Source: Petrosia ficiformis (lineage: Eukaryota > Porifera > Demospongiae > Haplosclerida > Petrosiidae). Taken from it: DNA of 64,000 bases. The translations under genes and the position numbers were made by a program. The notes below the pieces were generated by a model. That model was not told the DNA's origin, did not search any database, and worked only from the letters and a program-made list of their open reading frames with translations. The stretch lies in NCBI GenBank assembly GCA_947044365.1, contig OX345647.1, positions 1,898,001-1,962,000 of the forward strand, written 5' to 3'. Shown one piece after another: positions 54,740-64,000 of the stretch. Within the stretch, counting starts at the first letter, position 1; each line of letters begins with the position of its first letter.

Positions 54740-57700
54740 AATAAAGAAAGACAGACACCTGGGCAAATGAAAAAATGCAAATGAGTTGCCTCAGGTGGGA
54801 TGTACATGTATCAATATTTGTTATAATTATTATAGAGATGGTCTTGGTAAAGAGATTATAAGTCGATTTAACTCTGATCTGTCATCAGATTCTGTTTGGT
54901 ATACTGATGCAAATGGAAGAGAGATGCAAAAGAGAAAGTAAGTTGAGCAACATAACTTGCAAAACAAAGTTGACTCTTTATAACATTCGCTAAACTGGTA
55001 TTTCATACAAGAAACTATCAATATTTCTTACACAGGAAAATATGTATTTATATAAAATTTAATTTCATAATTTTCTTCAGACGGAATTATCGTCCAACTT
55101 GGAATTATAACAACACAGCTCCTGTTGCTGGTAACTATTATCCTGTTAATAGTAGGATATTTATAAGAGTAAGTTACCATAGCAACTTGTATAGATAATT
55201 TTATAACCATTTAGAATGGTAAAACTATATGTTTTAACACATATCATTGTCTTATTTAATCAAATATTTGCTAATCCACTGTATGTAGTTACAGATATCA
55301 TCGTCTGTTTTTTGTTAAATTAGAACTTTAACTAAAATATTTGTCTGCAAGTTGCATCAGGAGAGACTAACTTTACAGAATCAAATTCAATTTGCAATTC
55401 CTGTTTATGGGAAGGGTACTGTTCTCTCAAATAGAATGTATTTATTGAGAGTGGCTGCCAAAAGAAAAGCTCAAAACATGGAAAAAGGAATTAGAATGTA
55501 TTTAGAAACGTGGGATTGTTTAAATCAGAAATATTGCAATACTTATATAGAAGAAGTAAAGAATAATTATCACATGATGTCTATATGAGGTGTTACTATG
55601 ATATACAGACATGAGAGAAATCAGGAATCCAACTATGGGGAATTGAACCCCATTCTGATATCTATTATACTACAAACCATTCTGATGTATAGCAGAATTT
55701 TACAATACTACTGTACTGTATTATATATTCGATTACTAATTATATTTTTATAGGATGAAAAGAAAAAGACACAATTCACAGTGCTAAACGACAGGTCACA
55801 AGGAGGATCTAGTATGGTTGATGGTAGTGTGGAGTTGATGGTATGCCTGTTTTGTATATATCAATCTATGTTTATCATAGAATGGTCTGATCCTTTTTAT
55901 AATTGTACTTTTGCATTGAATACCAGGGAGGTAAATTAAAATAGTTCTGTCCAACTACATGTGTATATTGGGATGGATTGTTTATTACAACCATTCTTGG
56001 ACACATCAAAACATTAGCACGACAAAACAACTAAATTTTAGATGTTTAGTGAACATACAGTGAAAATTACTTCCTACATGGATGGCCACATGTATAAACA
56101 GATATTGAAGAGATAACTAAAACACAACTAGATCTGAGTAATCTGATAGTAGGGATGTGGATGGGGGTAAATGGTTTTCTTGTTGATTCATAAATTGGCT
56201 ATTTGTAGGGAGAGAGAGGAATATGAGTGCTCTTGGAGTATCATTCATTGTCTAAGGAGCATTATATTTTACCATTATGATACATTCAATATTACTAGCT
56301 GAGCAAGCTTGCAAGCTATCCTATGCAGTGATTGAGTATTCATACATAATTTATCATAATTGCTTTCTTTCCAGAATACCCCTTCCTGAGCTTATATACT
56401 CCTATTTGAATTGTTAGCACTCGTCGCATTACTCATCAAAATTAAATTTCAATATCTATAGTTATTTATAAGTCCTTTAAAACAGACAGTAGTGGTCATT
56501 GATGCTGAAATGCTCAGGATGTCGTAGGCTTAATTTTACATCCTAGTTTAGTTACATTGTGTGTCTCATTTCATAATTTCATTACAGATACATCGTCGTA
56601 CTCTTAAAGATGATAAACGAGGAGTGAACGAGCCTTTGAACGAGACAGGACAATATGGAGATGGTTTAATAATCAGAGGAAAACACTATGTTATATTTGA
56701 TAACTACACTTCATCAACTTACATTCATCGGATAGTTGCTGAAATGATGATGTTAGAACCAGAACTTGTATTTGATGAGAGTAATAGTTCATTTGATGAT
56801 CTTAAAAGCAATTATAATCTCCAGGTTGGTATCATGATACTCACTACAGTACAAAACCTACTTACATTCCAAATACTCACTAAACCTAAAACCCTTTTCG
56901 TAAGCCTGAAATTATTTTAGTTAATTAAACTATAACTAGTTTTGAAAAACTAGTTATAATTATAACTAAAAGCAGTCACTATTGTCAAACTAAAACAGCA
57001 CTACCATCATGCATGTATAAATTTAATTAGTTTGACGTACTGTTATATATCTGTATGGGGTATATATAGTTATTACTGATAATGCGTCACATGATTAAAC
57101 ATTAAATCACTTATTTCACACTTTTGCATGCAATAAGTTAGTTATTGCACACTTTGCTCACCTCTACTAACGAAGCTGCTCCAACAACAGTGGTAGTTCA
57201 CCAGACCATCAATAAATCACTTATAACACACTTGACAGTGCATTGTGTGTTTCAATGTAGCACTTGGGCGGTCAATAAAGGTCTCATTTACATAACACAC
57301 TCGCCTTCGTCTCGTGCATTATGTAAACTCAACCTTTATTGACCCACCCTCGTGCTACATTAAAACACGTAATCACAGTAAAGTGTGTTCTAACTATTAC
57401 TTATCGGTCACTTGTAGTAATGTACATTGTGTTATGTCTATAACTTGACTATTCTTTCTGTTGGAAGTATATTGATTTAGTTCTTAATTCTATTACAAGT
57501 TTGTATAAAATTTTTGTTTTTTCTAGTATTCTGCATTAAAGAAGTCCTTACCTGACAGTATTCACCTCTTGACATTGGAGTACTTAGAAAGAGATAAAAT
57601 GCTCTTGCGATTGGAACACCAGTTTGAAGCCTCTGATCCTGTTAGGAGTAATGATGTGACTGTTTCTCTCAGTGTAAGTATAGTGTCATACCAAATGATG

Positions 57701-60700
57701 AATCGATGATAGTGTGTATATGTTTGTACAAGTCAAGTAAATATGGCATGGTAGTCAATGGGAGTTTCTTCATATAGCAGTCATTATTATAAATAGTAAC
57801 AAAACCACAACTCATCCACTATTTATAGTAGCTAAACAGCACACAACCCTTACAATGATACTGCCTAAGGAGTCTAGTATGATGTAATGCAATGCAACGA
57901 CTGCTCCATGAAGAAGCAGCCCTACTATTAGGGTGCTCCATGAAGAAGCAGCCCTACTATTAGGGACAGGGTCAATTATAAAACATCAAATTGCAAAACT
58001 ATAATTATCATTATCAAAATCTAGGAAAATTTCGACCCAATCTAAAAAAGTTTATTTTTTAGTACTAAAATGAGTACTAAATCTATAACTCACGGTTCGA
58101 TTTCAGTTTCTAGAGAACATCAAAATGCTCACGGTTCCTACAAATGACATGTTTAATCAGTAAATCTAACAAGGACATCTTTACATAACTAGAAAATGTT
58201 TCAGCCAAATCTGAAAAGGTTTTTGTTTTAGTACTAAAATCAGTGCCAATGCTCTTCTAGCCCGTGGTCAGATTTGAGTTTCTAGAAAACATTAAAATGC
58301 TCACATATGACCATTTTAATCAAAAAACGTTTGAAGACAACTCTAAAAAACATTCGGCCATATTCTGATATGCAGTCATGCCCACTTGTATGAGGGTGTG
58401 ACCATAGGCGTATCTAGGGTTCAGAACATACCAGGGCTCATTAATTATTCATGAATTAATTGCAATCAATAAAGGTTATTAAGTGGTTATTAAAGTTATT
58501 AGTGGGAGTGATATATAATTACTATTATAACTGACATACTGATATAACTGATAAAGTCGAGTGCATCAAAGAAGAGTTATTCTGGCATTCTTGTGAGTCT
58601 GGGCAAATTTAACATAATAATTATTTTCTGTACTGTTCTTTTTAGTACATGTTCTACGTTCCAACATCATTCTGATTGTTTGTAGTCACTTCAGCTATTG
58701 ATTTTTACTCACTCATCCTCCCTTTATAGCTTGAATATGGATCCTCAAAGGCCACCAATCATCAATCATTAATCATTTGCAGTATACGTATAAACTGTGG
58801 TTATTATGTATAAACAAAAGGGTTTTCCCTCTTCCTATATGTAGGCGCGTTGCGCAGTACTGCAATTCAATTAAATAACGCGCGTACGCGCCTATATATA
58901 GACACGTGGTTCGCAACGAGACAAAATAAACAACTTACCCGAGCAATGCCTGTGCCTGCCCGGGTATAAATACGCCTATGGGTGTGACTGCATATCAGGA
59001 TTTGGCCGAAACATTTCCTATAGTGTTATTTATGCCTGTACTGTTAGGTGTGTTAAAGGCCACGAAGTCTCTTAGTCAATGGTCTTTAATTAGTTTACTT
59101 GTGAGCTATTTTAGCCTGGACCCTTCTCATTTAAAATACGCTCCCGCAATTTTTAATTATGTGGTTTATTAAAATTGTAACCAGGTATTGCAAAGTTTGA
59201 AAATAAAAACGCAGTTCACAGAAATATACATGTTTTACTATTAATTGCAGTTGTAGTTGTAATTACAATTGACTCAAATGTAACAATTTTAAACAAATTT
59301 TAGTAAATTTAACATGTATTATTGTAATATTCATTTAGGATTTGTTTGATCCTTTTAAAGTAAAGAATGTGAAAGAACTTACTCTAGGAGCTAATGCTGA
59401 TATCAAAGATATTAAAAAGTTGTCTTGGAGAACTGTGAATGGAGAAGAAACAGGTATATACATGTACAGTGTACTAGTGTTGTTTTAGTTTGACAATAAT
59501 TAGTTAATGACCACTTTTAGTTATAGTTATAGTATGACTAGTTTCTGAAACATTTAGTTTTGCTATAGTTTAATTAACTAAGACAATATTAGGCTTACTA
59601 AAAGGGTTTTCATTTTAGTTAGTCACAATTATTACAATAGACTTGTAATTTAGTTATAGTTAAAATTCACAATGCCTTACTAAAAGGGATTTTAGTTATA
59701 GTTATAGTTAACTAAAACAACACTATAGTGTACACATACATTTTTGTAGCACTTCATAGTTTATACTTATTTCAGTAATATGCCATTACACTATACAAAT
59801 CAAATGGTGAATTCCACTACACTGTTCACCATTTTGTTCAGTGCTGAAACAAAAAGTGCTTTTTAGTTTCAAAAAATCTTTCTCCTTAATGAATTCATTA
59901 AGGAAAAATCAATTGATTGTTTGCTCGTTTTCTTGACATAACTTTTTTCTGGTGAAAATGAAATAATAATCAGCTTGCTGTTTCACTTGCATGTAACATG
60001 ATAGATGTTTATAACATCAGCCTTTAGTATTGGTGCTGAAATGAATATTTGTATTGATTCATTATTATTTTGGCATTCAAGTATATTTCAGGTATTCAAA
60101 TTCTTTTAATGTTTGCACATGAGCATAAACTGAATACTTATTAGAGGCAATGGATAAGTTTAGGCTTATAGAGAACAGAACAGATAATAGATAATGCTTA
60201 AATTTATTCCAAAAGCCTGATTTTGTTGTTCCAATTTATCAAGCTTGTGAAAAGTAATTGTGTACTAATTACCTTCGCCAAAAAGCGTAGGCATAAGGGC
60301 ATGGTAATCACATTGTGTGTCATGCAGTGTGTCAGTGTATTGGCAAAATGTCTGGAAATCTATGAACATTGGCACTTTGAAAGAGGTTACCACCACATTT
60401 CATTCTAAAATTAATACATAATTCATATAAAATTAAAAATTAATCATCGAAGAAACCTTTTGAAAATAGCCAGCTGAGATACCAAGCCTTGTTGAGTTCA
60501 TAAAAATAAGTAGTCAGGCAAGGCTGTGTAACACATGATAGTACAATCATGTCACTAATCCCTTGTTTATTTGTAGCACCTATTTATTCATTTTGATTTG
60601 CGTATATAGTTGACAATTCAAGCATCTTTCTCTTGCAGGATCTACAGTGCATTTCAAACCTGTTGTTGCTCCATATTTTGATGTTAAACTATCTCCAATG

Positions 60701-60757
60701 GAAATATGTACCTTCAGTGTTACTATAGAAACTGACATGAAGAGGTATAACATGTAA
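40597..60757 (+). CDS. MAN2B1: Lysosomal alpha-mannosidase, GH38
   Basis: 24 exons yield 984 residues: 40597-40732, 41996-42147, 42546-42761, 43224-43427, 43896-43967, 44508-44621, 45327-45459, 45859-45987, 47137-47176, 48317-48503, 49466-49582, 50278-50413, 51177-51250, 51312-51449, 52039-52131, 52519-52569, 53947-54014, 54836-54937, 55081-55168, 55754-55840, 56588-56824, 57527-57673, 59339-59453, 60639-60757. A signal peptide ([17 protein letters not shown]) precedes [15 protein letters not shown]. By family alignment the zinc ligands are H30, D32, D117 and H395 (QHHDA); D117 in GGWCMNDEA is also the nucleophile. WHIDPFGHS follows at 151-159. Later exons carry [18 protein letters not shown] and [10 protein letters not shown], typical of this family. 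The enzyme removes alpha-linked mannose from N-glycans in lysosomes. Human MAN2B1 is about 1010 residues, so this is full length. The start is the first ATG after the E-box region; the codon at 40567 is GTG and was not used. Exon 14 was ended at 51449 to match the family (SSQ-ASGAY). Confidence 0.95.
41519..41735 (+). mobile_element. Family D MITE
   Basis: Has gtcgttcatcatgacctcag, tttagtttggaatgaccaac and ttttgaggtcactgtgaatg in mannosidase intron 1. Confidence 0.75.
41747..41960. repeat. Two adjacent long palindromes
   Basis: Arms of about 75 bp (tctgattgcattttgtattg and its complement, 41747-41913) surround gcttactgcccatcac inverted copies. A second near-perfect hairpin (acgtggttaatcataatata, 41918-41960) follows and ends 35 bp upstream of mannosidase exon 2. 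Confidence 0.9.
42980..43150. repeat. Degenerate TCTA/TCCA microsatellite
   Basis: Imperfect tctatcta and catccattcattc units just upstream of exon 4. Confidence 0.75.
43496..43724 (+). mobile_element. Family A hAT-type MITE with perfect 8-bp duplication
   Basis: CAGTGTTTTTGATAAG to AAAAACTCTG, flanked by agtacaat at 43488-43495 and 43725-43732. The best evidence for the family's mode of insertion. Confidence 0.9.
43996..44205 (+). mobile_element. Family D MITE
   Basis: Carries tttagtttgaaatgaccaac, gtcaaatttcaatccattac and gacattaaactatacatt. Confidence 0.7.
44330..44505. repeat. (CA)n microsatellite forming the 3' end of an intron
   Basis: More than 80 CA units with a few TACA, CGAA and CTCA variants. 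The run leads straight into the acceptor ACATAG of mannosidase exon 6 at 44508, where a pyrimidine tract would normally be. Confidence 0.95.
44702..44889 (+). mobile_element. Family A MITE, degenerate
   Basis: Contains accattggcccaaagagctt and gagccaatttgacc. The middle is shortened and the ends are eroded. Confidence 0.65.
45000..45125 (+). repeat. Family C fragment
   Basis: Has tcaattgaccaagcccccca, gaatgatacaacttgcttaa and the acacatatgtgacaca end. Confidence 0.55.
45595..45830. repeat. Family E element, nearly complete
   Basis: Runs from agtgctgttttagtttgaca through attaggcttactaaaagggt to cattttagttagtcatag. Confidence 0.65.
46145..46460 (+). repeat. Family C element
   Basis: agatatatacggagaaaaa and tatccctatgattgctt begin it; attaattgaccaagccccct and gaatgacgcaacttccttca mark the other part. 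Confidence 0.65.
47264..47700. mobile_element. MITE with about 41-bp perfect terminal inverted repeats
   Basis: Both ends start taccttaaggacacgttta and continue to gtactaaatttagcg with no mismatch. TTAA sits at 47268-47271 and 47692-47695, which would fit a TTAA-targeting family such as piggyBac or Kolobok. The near-identical ends suggest recent activity. The interior has no transposase-sized ORF. Confidence 0.85.
47735..48120 (+). repeat. Family C element with both ends
   Basis: Left end tatccttgtgattgctttg and right end aaagcaatcatagggatgac are inverted relative to each other, showing that family C is an inverted-repeat element. An (AT)n run sits near 48055. Confidence 0.65.
48590..48722. 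repeat. Inverted-repeat element related to 3185-3405
   Basis: Ends ggcatgagtgaattggaaac and ttctaattctcttgtccc. The inside has aattaaacccagcac, a box B-like piece on the opposite strand. Confidence 0.55.
48890..49049 (+). mobile_element. Family B inverted-repeat MITE
   Basis: cagtgttctgtccaggatat at the left and gtgtgggcagaacactg at the right. CAGTG ends again point to hAT. Confidence 0.75.
49077..49323 (-). mobile_element. Family D MITE
   Basis: gttcatattcatgatgacct to gtgaacatgaatgatctt with ggattgaaatttgacatac inside. Confidence 0.75.
49655..50025. repeat. Minisatellite of about 95-bp units, four copies
   Basis: Each unit contains ctacttagaagtacagttga, ctatcaccttattaaagtgt and gtatgtaaacttaataaag. 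The unit is the other half of family F compared with the 13605 array. Located in the mannosidase intron after exon 11. Confidence 0.88.
50755..51005. repeat. Family E element
   Basis: Begins attagtgctgttttagctaa, has acccttttagtaagcctgaa and ends catactaacacaacacta. Confidence 0.65.
52700..53480. repeat. Two direct copies of a foldback element separated by AT runs
   Basis: Copy 1 (about 52762-53070) and copy 2 (about 53117-53412) both start cccgatacgg.gaaacatcaa and share cgaaacagactacaagaaaa, ggtaggagaagcatcagaca and the end hairpin around ctcgccctcggg. Long (AT)n tracts flank and separate them. All lie in the mannosidase intron between exons 16 and 17. Confidence 0.85.
54676..54803 (-). 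mobile_element. SINE-like element with long GAAA tail
   Basis: Same 3' body as 27541-27652 (gagttgcctcaggtgggat), with a longer (GAAA)n tail; the box B-like part is cut off by tgtacatgta. It ends about 30 bp before exon 18. Confidence 0.65.
56870..57003. repeat. Family E fragment
   Basis: Has aacccttttcgtaagcctga and gtcaaactaaaacagcacta. Confidence 0.6.
57235..57385. repeat. Foldback palindrome
   Basis: Arms caatgtagcacttgggcggt and caataaaggt pair with acctttattgacccaccctc and gtgctacatt. The centre is cacactcgccttcgtctcgtg. Confidence 0.75.
57902..57965. repeat. Perfect 32-bp tandem duplication
   Basis: Two identical copies of a unit that begins tgctccatgaagaagcag and ends ctattaggg. 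Intronic; no known family. Confidence 0.9.
57966..59338. other. Rest of the intron before mannosidase exon 23
   Basis: Contains a repeated theme (gtactaaaa...gagtttctagaaaacat..aaaatgctcac, twice near 58060-58310) and a GC-rich palindromic patch near 58850-58890 (gcgcgttgcgcag, gcgcgtacgcgcc). A 64-codon ORF at 58978 has no family match I recognise. Confidence 0.4.
59470..59735. repeat. Family E element, complete copy
   Basis: agtgttgttttagtttgaca at the left and gttaactaaaacaacacta at the right are inverted ends. The body has aggcttactaaaagggtttt. Confidence 0.7.
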
Positions 60758-61042
60758 CACCATTCAGTAATCCTAATAATTATTTATAATTTCTGCTACT
60801 GCAACTGCTCGGTAATACTCCCAATAATAATCTTGTTCAAATAATACATGTGTATATGATTAGTATTGTATTTTACGAATTGTTGTAGTATTCTAAATCC
60901 ACAACCAAATGGTACATTTTGAAAGATCCAACAAACTTATTTTCTCATTTTGTAAAAAAATATAGCAATGTTAGGATTAAAAGTATTCAAACATAGTAAT
61001 GACTATAAAAATCTATAGTGGGAAGTCTATGTAAGTTCTTAA

Positions 61043-63911
61043 TTAATGCTCAGGATCAACTTCATAGAGGAATCCAGTATTTGGCATAAGCACTCTGTTG
61101 TAGGATGTGCTCTGTACAAACACCCTCCATTTCTCCAGAGATGCAGGTTTAATTCGTCCAGAACCACCAGCTCCAATAAGATTACAAGCCTCAGGTCCAG
61201 TGTACATATCACCAGTAACCTAAGATTAGAATACAGTCAAATGATATCATATATTATAATCATTACTCATCCAATGCAGTCTGCTGGCCATGACATAATT
61301 TGTGACTACATCAGGGTTGCATACAGAGGGGAGGATGGGGTGAAGTGTCCACTCCACAGCAAGTTTGACCCCTACCCCCAGCCCCCCGGAATTCCCAATG
61401 TTTAATACTGAATATTTGGCTATCATGTCTAAGTAATTTTGGGGCCACAGAAGTCAGCCAAAATGTATAAGTTTCAGAAGCAATACTAAACAGGGCCAAA
61501 ATGTCATGGGGAGCATACCACTACACCCCATAGAAGCAGTGCGTTTCAAACTGAGTGACAGCACTGCTGTGGAGATGTCCCTTCCACACCAGTGTGTTTC
61601 AAACTGATTGATAATGCATGAAACCCTGTGCCTGGAACTGTAAAAGGAAAGCATTCCTAGACAATAATTTCAAACAAACATTTGACTTCATATAGTGGCA
61701 TAGAGTCTGAAATACCTATGTAGGAAGCACAATCAATGAGAATCCTGGATACCAAATATCAAAGGAATTTTAGATACACACAAAATTGTACACAACAATT
61801 GTGACAGTAAATGAGAAAACATGCTACAGTAACTCTTCATGGTGGTATAATTGGTTTTGAAATCTGATGCATGGTTGCTTAGATATAAGCTTTTATGTTG
61901 ATAAATTTGTAGTAGCAAAATCTTGTGAAATTTGGTTGACAACTGCAAATACATTTTTGTTATTTGTGGCACGTTTTCTCACACTCGGTCACATTTAGAT
62001 TATCAATTATGATTTCGTAAAGGAGTCTAAAATATTGACTGTTTTCTCTTTTGGTTATTGGAGAAGATCAATCATTTACAGCTTTTAGCTAACTAAATAT
62101 TACAGTAGACTTATATTTATGTTGATTGGATCATATTCCAAAGTTTTATTGAAAGCAGCTCCACATGACGTTTCAGTTTAATAGACTTCTTCAGGTTAAA
62201 AAGAAGGCTATTGAGCCAAAACATCGTGTAGAACTATTTTTCTTTCAGTAAAACTTTGGAATATGATCCAGTCAACATAAATATAAGTCTACTGTAATAT
62301 TTAGTTAGCTAAAAGCTGTAAATGATTGATCTTCTCCAATAACCAAAAGAGAAAATAGTCAATTTTTTAGACCCCTTTACAAAAACATAATTGATAATCA
62401 AGTCAACATAACTACAAGTCTACTAAATACAATGGACAAGGATGATGAAGGCATTAAAAGAGATTCTCAACAAACATTTCACAGTCCCATACTAAAAGCA
62501 GTTTTATGACTATAACAATTAATTTTATAACATACATGTTATATTTCAGCCTCTTTGCTGGGAGTGTATGATGTAAATTAATACACACTGTACCTTGTCA
62601 ACTAAAACCACTTCTTTCTTATCAGAAACTTTCTCTGGTTTGGTGAATTCATAAAAACCACGTCCTGTCTTGAATATGAGACTGTGCTTTTCAACAAATG
62701 TACGTATATCACATCGTTCATCAATGTCTAGCACTTGGAAACGAGATGGATCAACAGGGGTCAACTCATCAGATCCTGCATCAACTATGATTGGAAGCAA
62801 TGCATGATGCAGTAATGCTATTATGTGACTTAATCCAAACACACACATATATACATGTACATAATACATCAGTGAAAAAGGGTCTTCTGGAACACAAAAA
62901 TTTGAGCACTTCTTTGAGCTCAACTGCTCACTATTCTAACTGCTACATGTATTTTGCAAAGAAAATAGACAAACTTTGGTGTGCAGTGTAACTCAATTAT
63001 TTCACATCCTGAAATTAAATTTGGACAACCAGTGTACTCTCTGTGCTCTTTCAGAGTGGTGCAGTACTCCCTTGTAGATATAATATACCCTCTTGTCAAT
63101 TATAAAGACATACAGTGAGATTTGATATTTTAAATGCTTTGAAAAAGTAGAAGAATTTATTGTACATGTATATATCTGCCTTAAACTGCACCAACTCGTT
63201 TAGTTATTTAGTAAACATACCAATATAAGGAGGTAATTATATATAGCAAGCTACAGTAGTCAAGAGCAACCAGATTACCTGGATATATGCAAGGTTCACC
63301 TACCCGATATACTCGTAATTATTAACTGGTGCAGTGGTTGCTATTTATCTTCTATAGATTAATGTGAAAATTTTAGAACATCAGTTGGGAAAGGGGGTGT
63401 GTCACACTCCTGCTGCATTTCATGTACCCAAACTAAAGTGATCCACATATAGGGCTAACTAATAGTGATTTCAAACACACATTGACCTACCAGAATAAGC
63501 AGTTTCCCCTCTTCCTGCCAGTGTGTCAAACAGTCTATGGAGGGATCTGTTCACACCAGTTCCTTTTGTGCGCATCTCATCTTCATAAGCCTATATTACA
63601 CAATACATACATAATTATTCATGTAAAACTATATATACTAGTAGCAGATTTAAATAAATAATTATTAATTTAAACTATACATACATAATTATAGTAGAAG
63701 ACAACAATTATTCTATTAGCTAAATGCTAGCAGTTAAAAGGGTTTTTGTATACATGATTAGTACCTGAAGTTGATCCATAGACTGTTCCCTGAAACAGAT
63801 TGCCATTATGAACTGTGTAATGGATGAGAACTGGTCCAGGTGGAGATGATAGCCTGATGTTAGGTCAGCTACAGTACGGTAGAATGAGGTACTAGCTGAG
63901 TTATTGAGAGC
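61043..63911 (-). CDS. C-terminal part of a vWFA-like protein (5' part beyond the window)
   Basis: Four exons join in frame: 63911-63765, 63590-63491, 62775-62594 and 61219-61043 (stop TAA), about 202 residues. The first encodes SFYRTVADLTSGYHLHLDQF, which resembles the last strand and helix of von Willebrand A-type domains where a threshold phrase about T-x-G-G/Y is common. The later exons give DPSRFQVLDIDE, GRGFYEFTKPEKVSDKK and SLEKWRVFVQSTSYNRVLMP, a conserved-looking C-terminal domain I cannot name. It vaguely recalls animal proteins annotated as circularly permuted Ras/vWA types, but that is a weak impression. The gene is convergent with the mannosidase; the stop codons are 285 bp apart. 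Confidence 0.7.
61311..61629. mobile_element. Possible inverted-repeat element between the last exons
   Basis: Begins cagggttgcatacagag and ends ttgataatgcatgaaaccctg, so the ends pair imperfectly (cagggtt / aaccctg). It sits in the last intron of the vWFA-like gene. Confidence 0.5.
61998..62400. repeat. Very long foldback palindrome
   Basis: Arms of about 170 bp: gattatcaattatg, ttctcttttggttattggag and cagtagacttatatttatgt on the left each recur inverted on the right. The roughly 65-bp loop contains cgtttcagtttaatagactt. The arms are almost identical. Confidence 0.88.
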
Positions 63912-64000
63912 CTGCAGAAATGACACAAAAAATTCTGTGAGTATACTGTGGAAGTGACAAAAGCACAAAAAATGTGAATAAATTTCTTACAATCACAATT

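Noticed and set aside
58978..59172. 64-codon plus-strand ORF
   Set aside because: Lies inside the mannosidase intron between exons 22 and 23, no homology recognised and no matching splice phase.

Overview
This window is eukaryotic, AT-rich and heavily loaded with repeats. It fits an early-branching animal, most likely a demosponge, though I cannot name a species. The reasons are spliced genes with GT-AG introns, animal-type proteins (KH-DEAD-box helicase, lysosomal alpha-mannosidase, Death-domain protein, tyrosine-rich receptor), introns full of non-autonomous DNA transposons, and a very common self-complementary word (tacatgta/acatgtac). No bacterial operons, CRISPR arrays or ribosome binding sites are seen.

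Layout from left to right. (1) 1-1774, minus: a single-pass receptor-like protein with signal peptide, glycosylated ectodomain, Ser/Thr repeat stalk, membrane span and a tail rich in phosphotyrosine motifs; it runs off the left edge. (2) 2345-6455, minus: a three-exon Death-domain protein. (3) 6608-36067, minus: a 24-exon DDX43-type helicase, reconstructed in one frame as 746 residues, with a KH domain, a Ser/Arg/Asp repeat region and every DEAD-box motif. Its introns make it almost 30 kb long. (4) 36574-39987, plus: a compact ten-exon gene for a 971-residue RAG1-like protein with a RAG1-type N-terminal zinc/RING region and a RAG1/Transib-type DDE core. It lies between 13-bp inverted repeats (36140-36152 and 40430-40442) flanked by the 4-bp word CGCG. 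(5) 40597-60757, plus: a 24-exon lysosomal alpha-mannosidase (MAN2B1 type), 984 residues, behind a promoter with three CACGTG E-boxes. (6) 61043-63911, minus: the last four exons of a protein resembling the end of a von Willebrand A domain plus an unfamiliar C-terminal domain; it runs off the right edge.

The most interesting feature is the RAG1-like gene. The residues that correspond to the RAG1 catalytic acids and zinc site are present with matching local spacing, the reading frame is unbroken, and no RAG2-like Kelch gene is seen in the window. The element appears to sit inside what may once have been a short head-to-head promoter shared by DDX43 and MAN2B1.

The non-coding DNA holds at least six families of short inverted-repeat elements (called A-F here), several long foldback palindromes, tRNA-derived SINE-like pieces, large minisatellites and microsatellites. 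Some sit right at splice sites. Two minisatellites (13605-14260 and 49655-50025) appear to be tandem arrays of opposite halves of the same family F element. Exon borders were placed by reading splice sites and codon phase by eye; all joined frames for genes 2-5 close without a stop.
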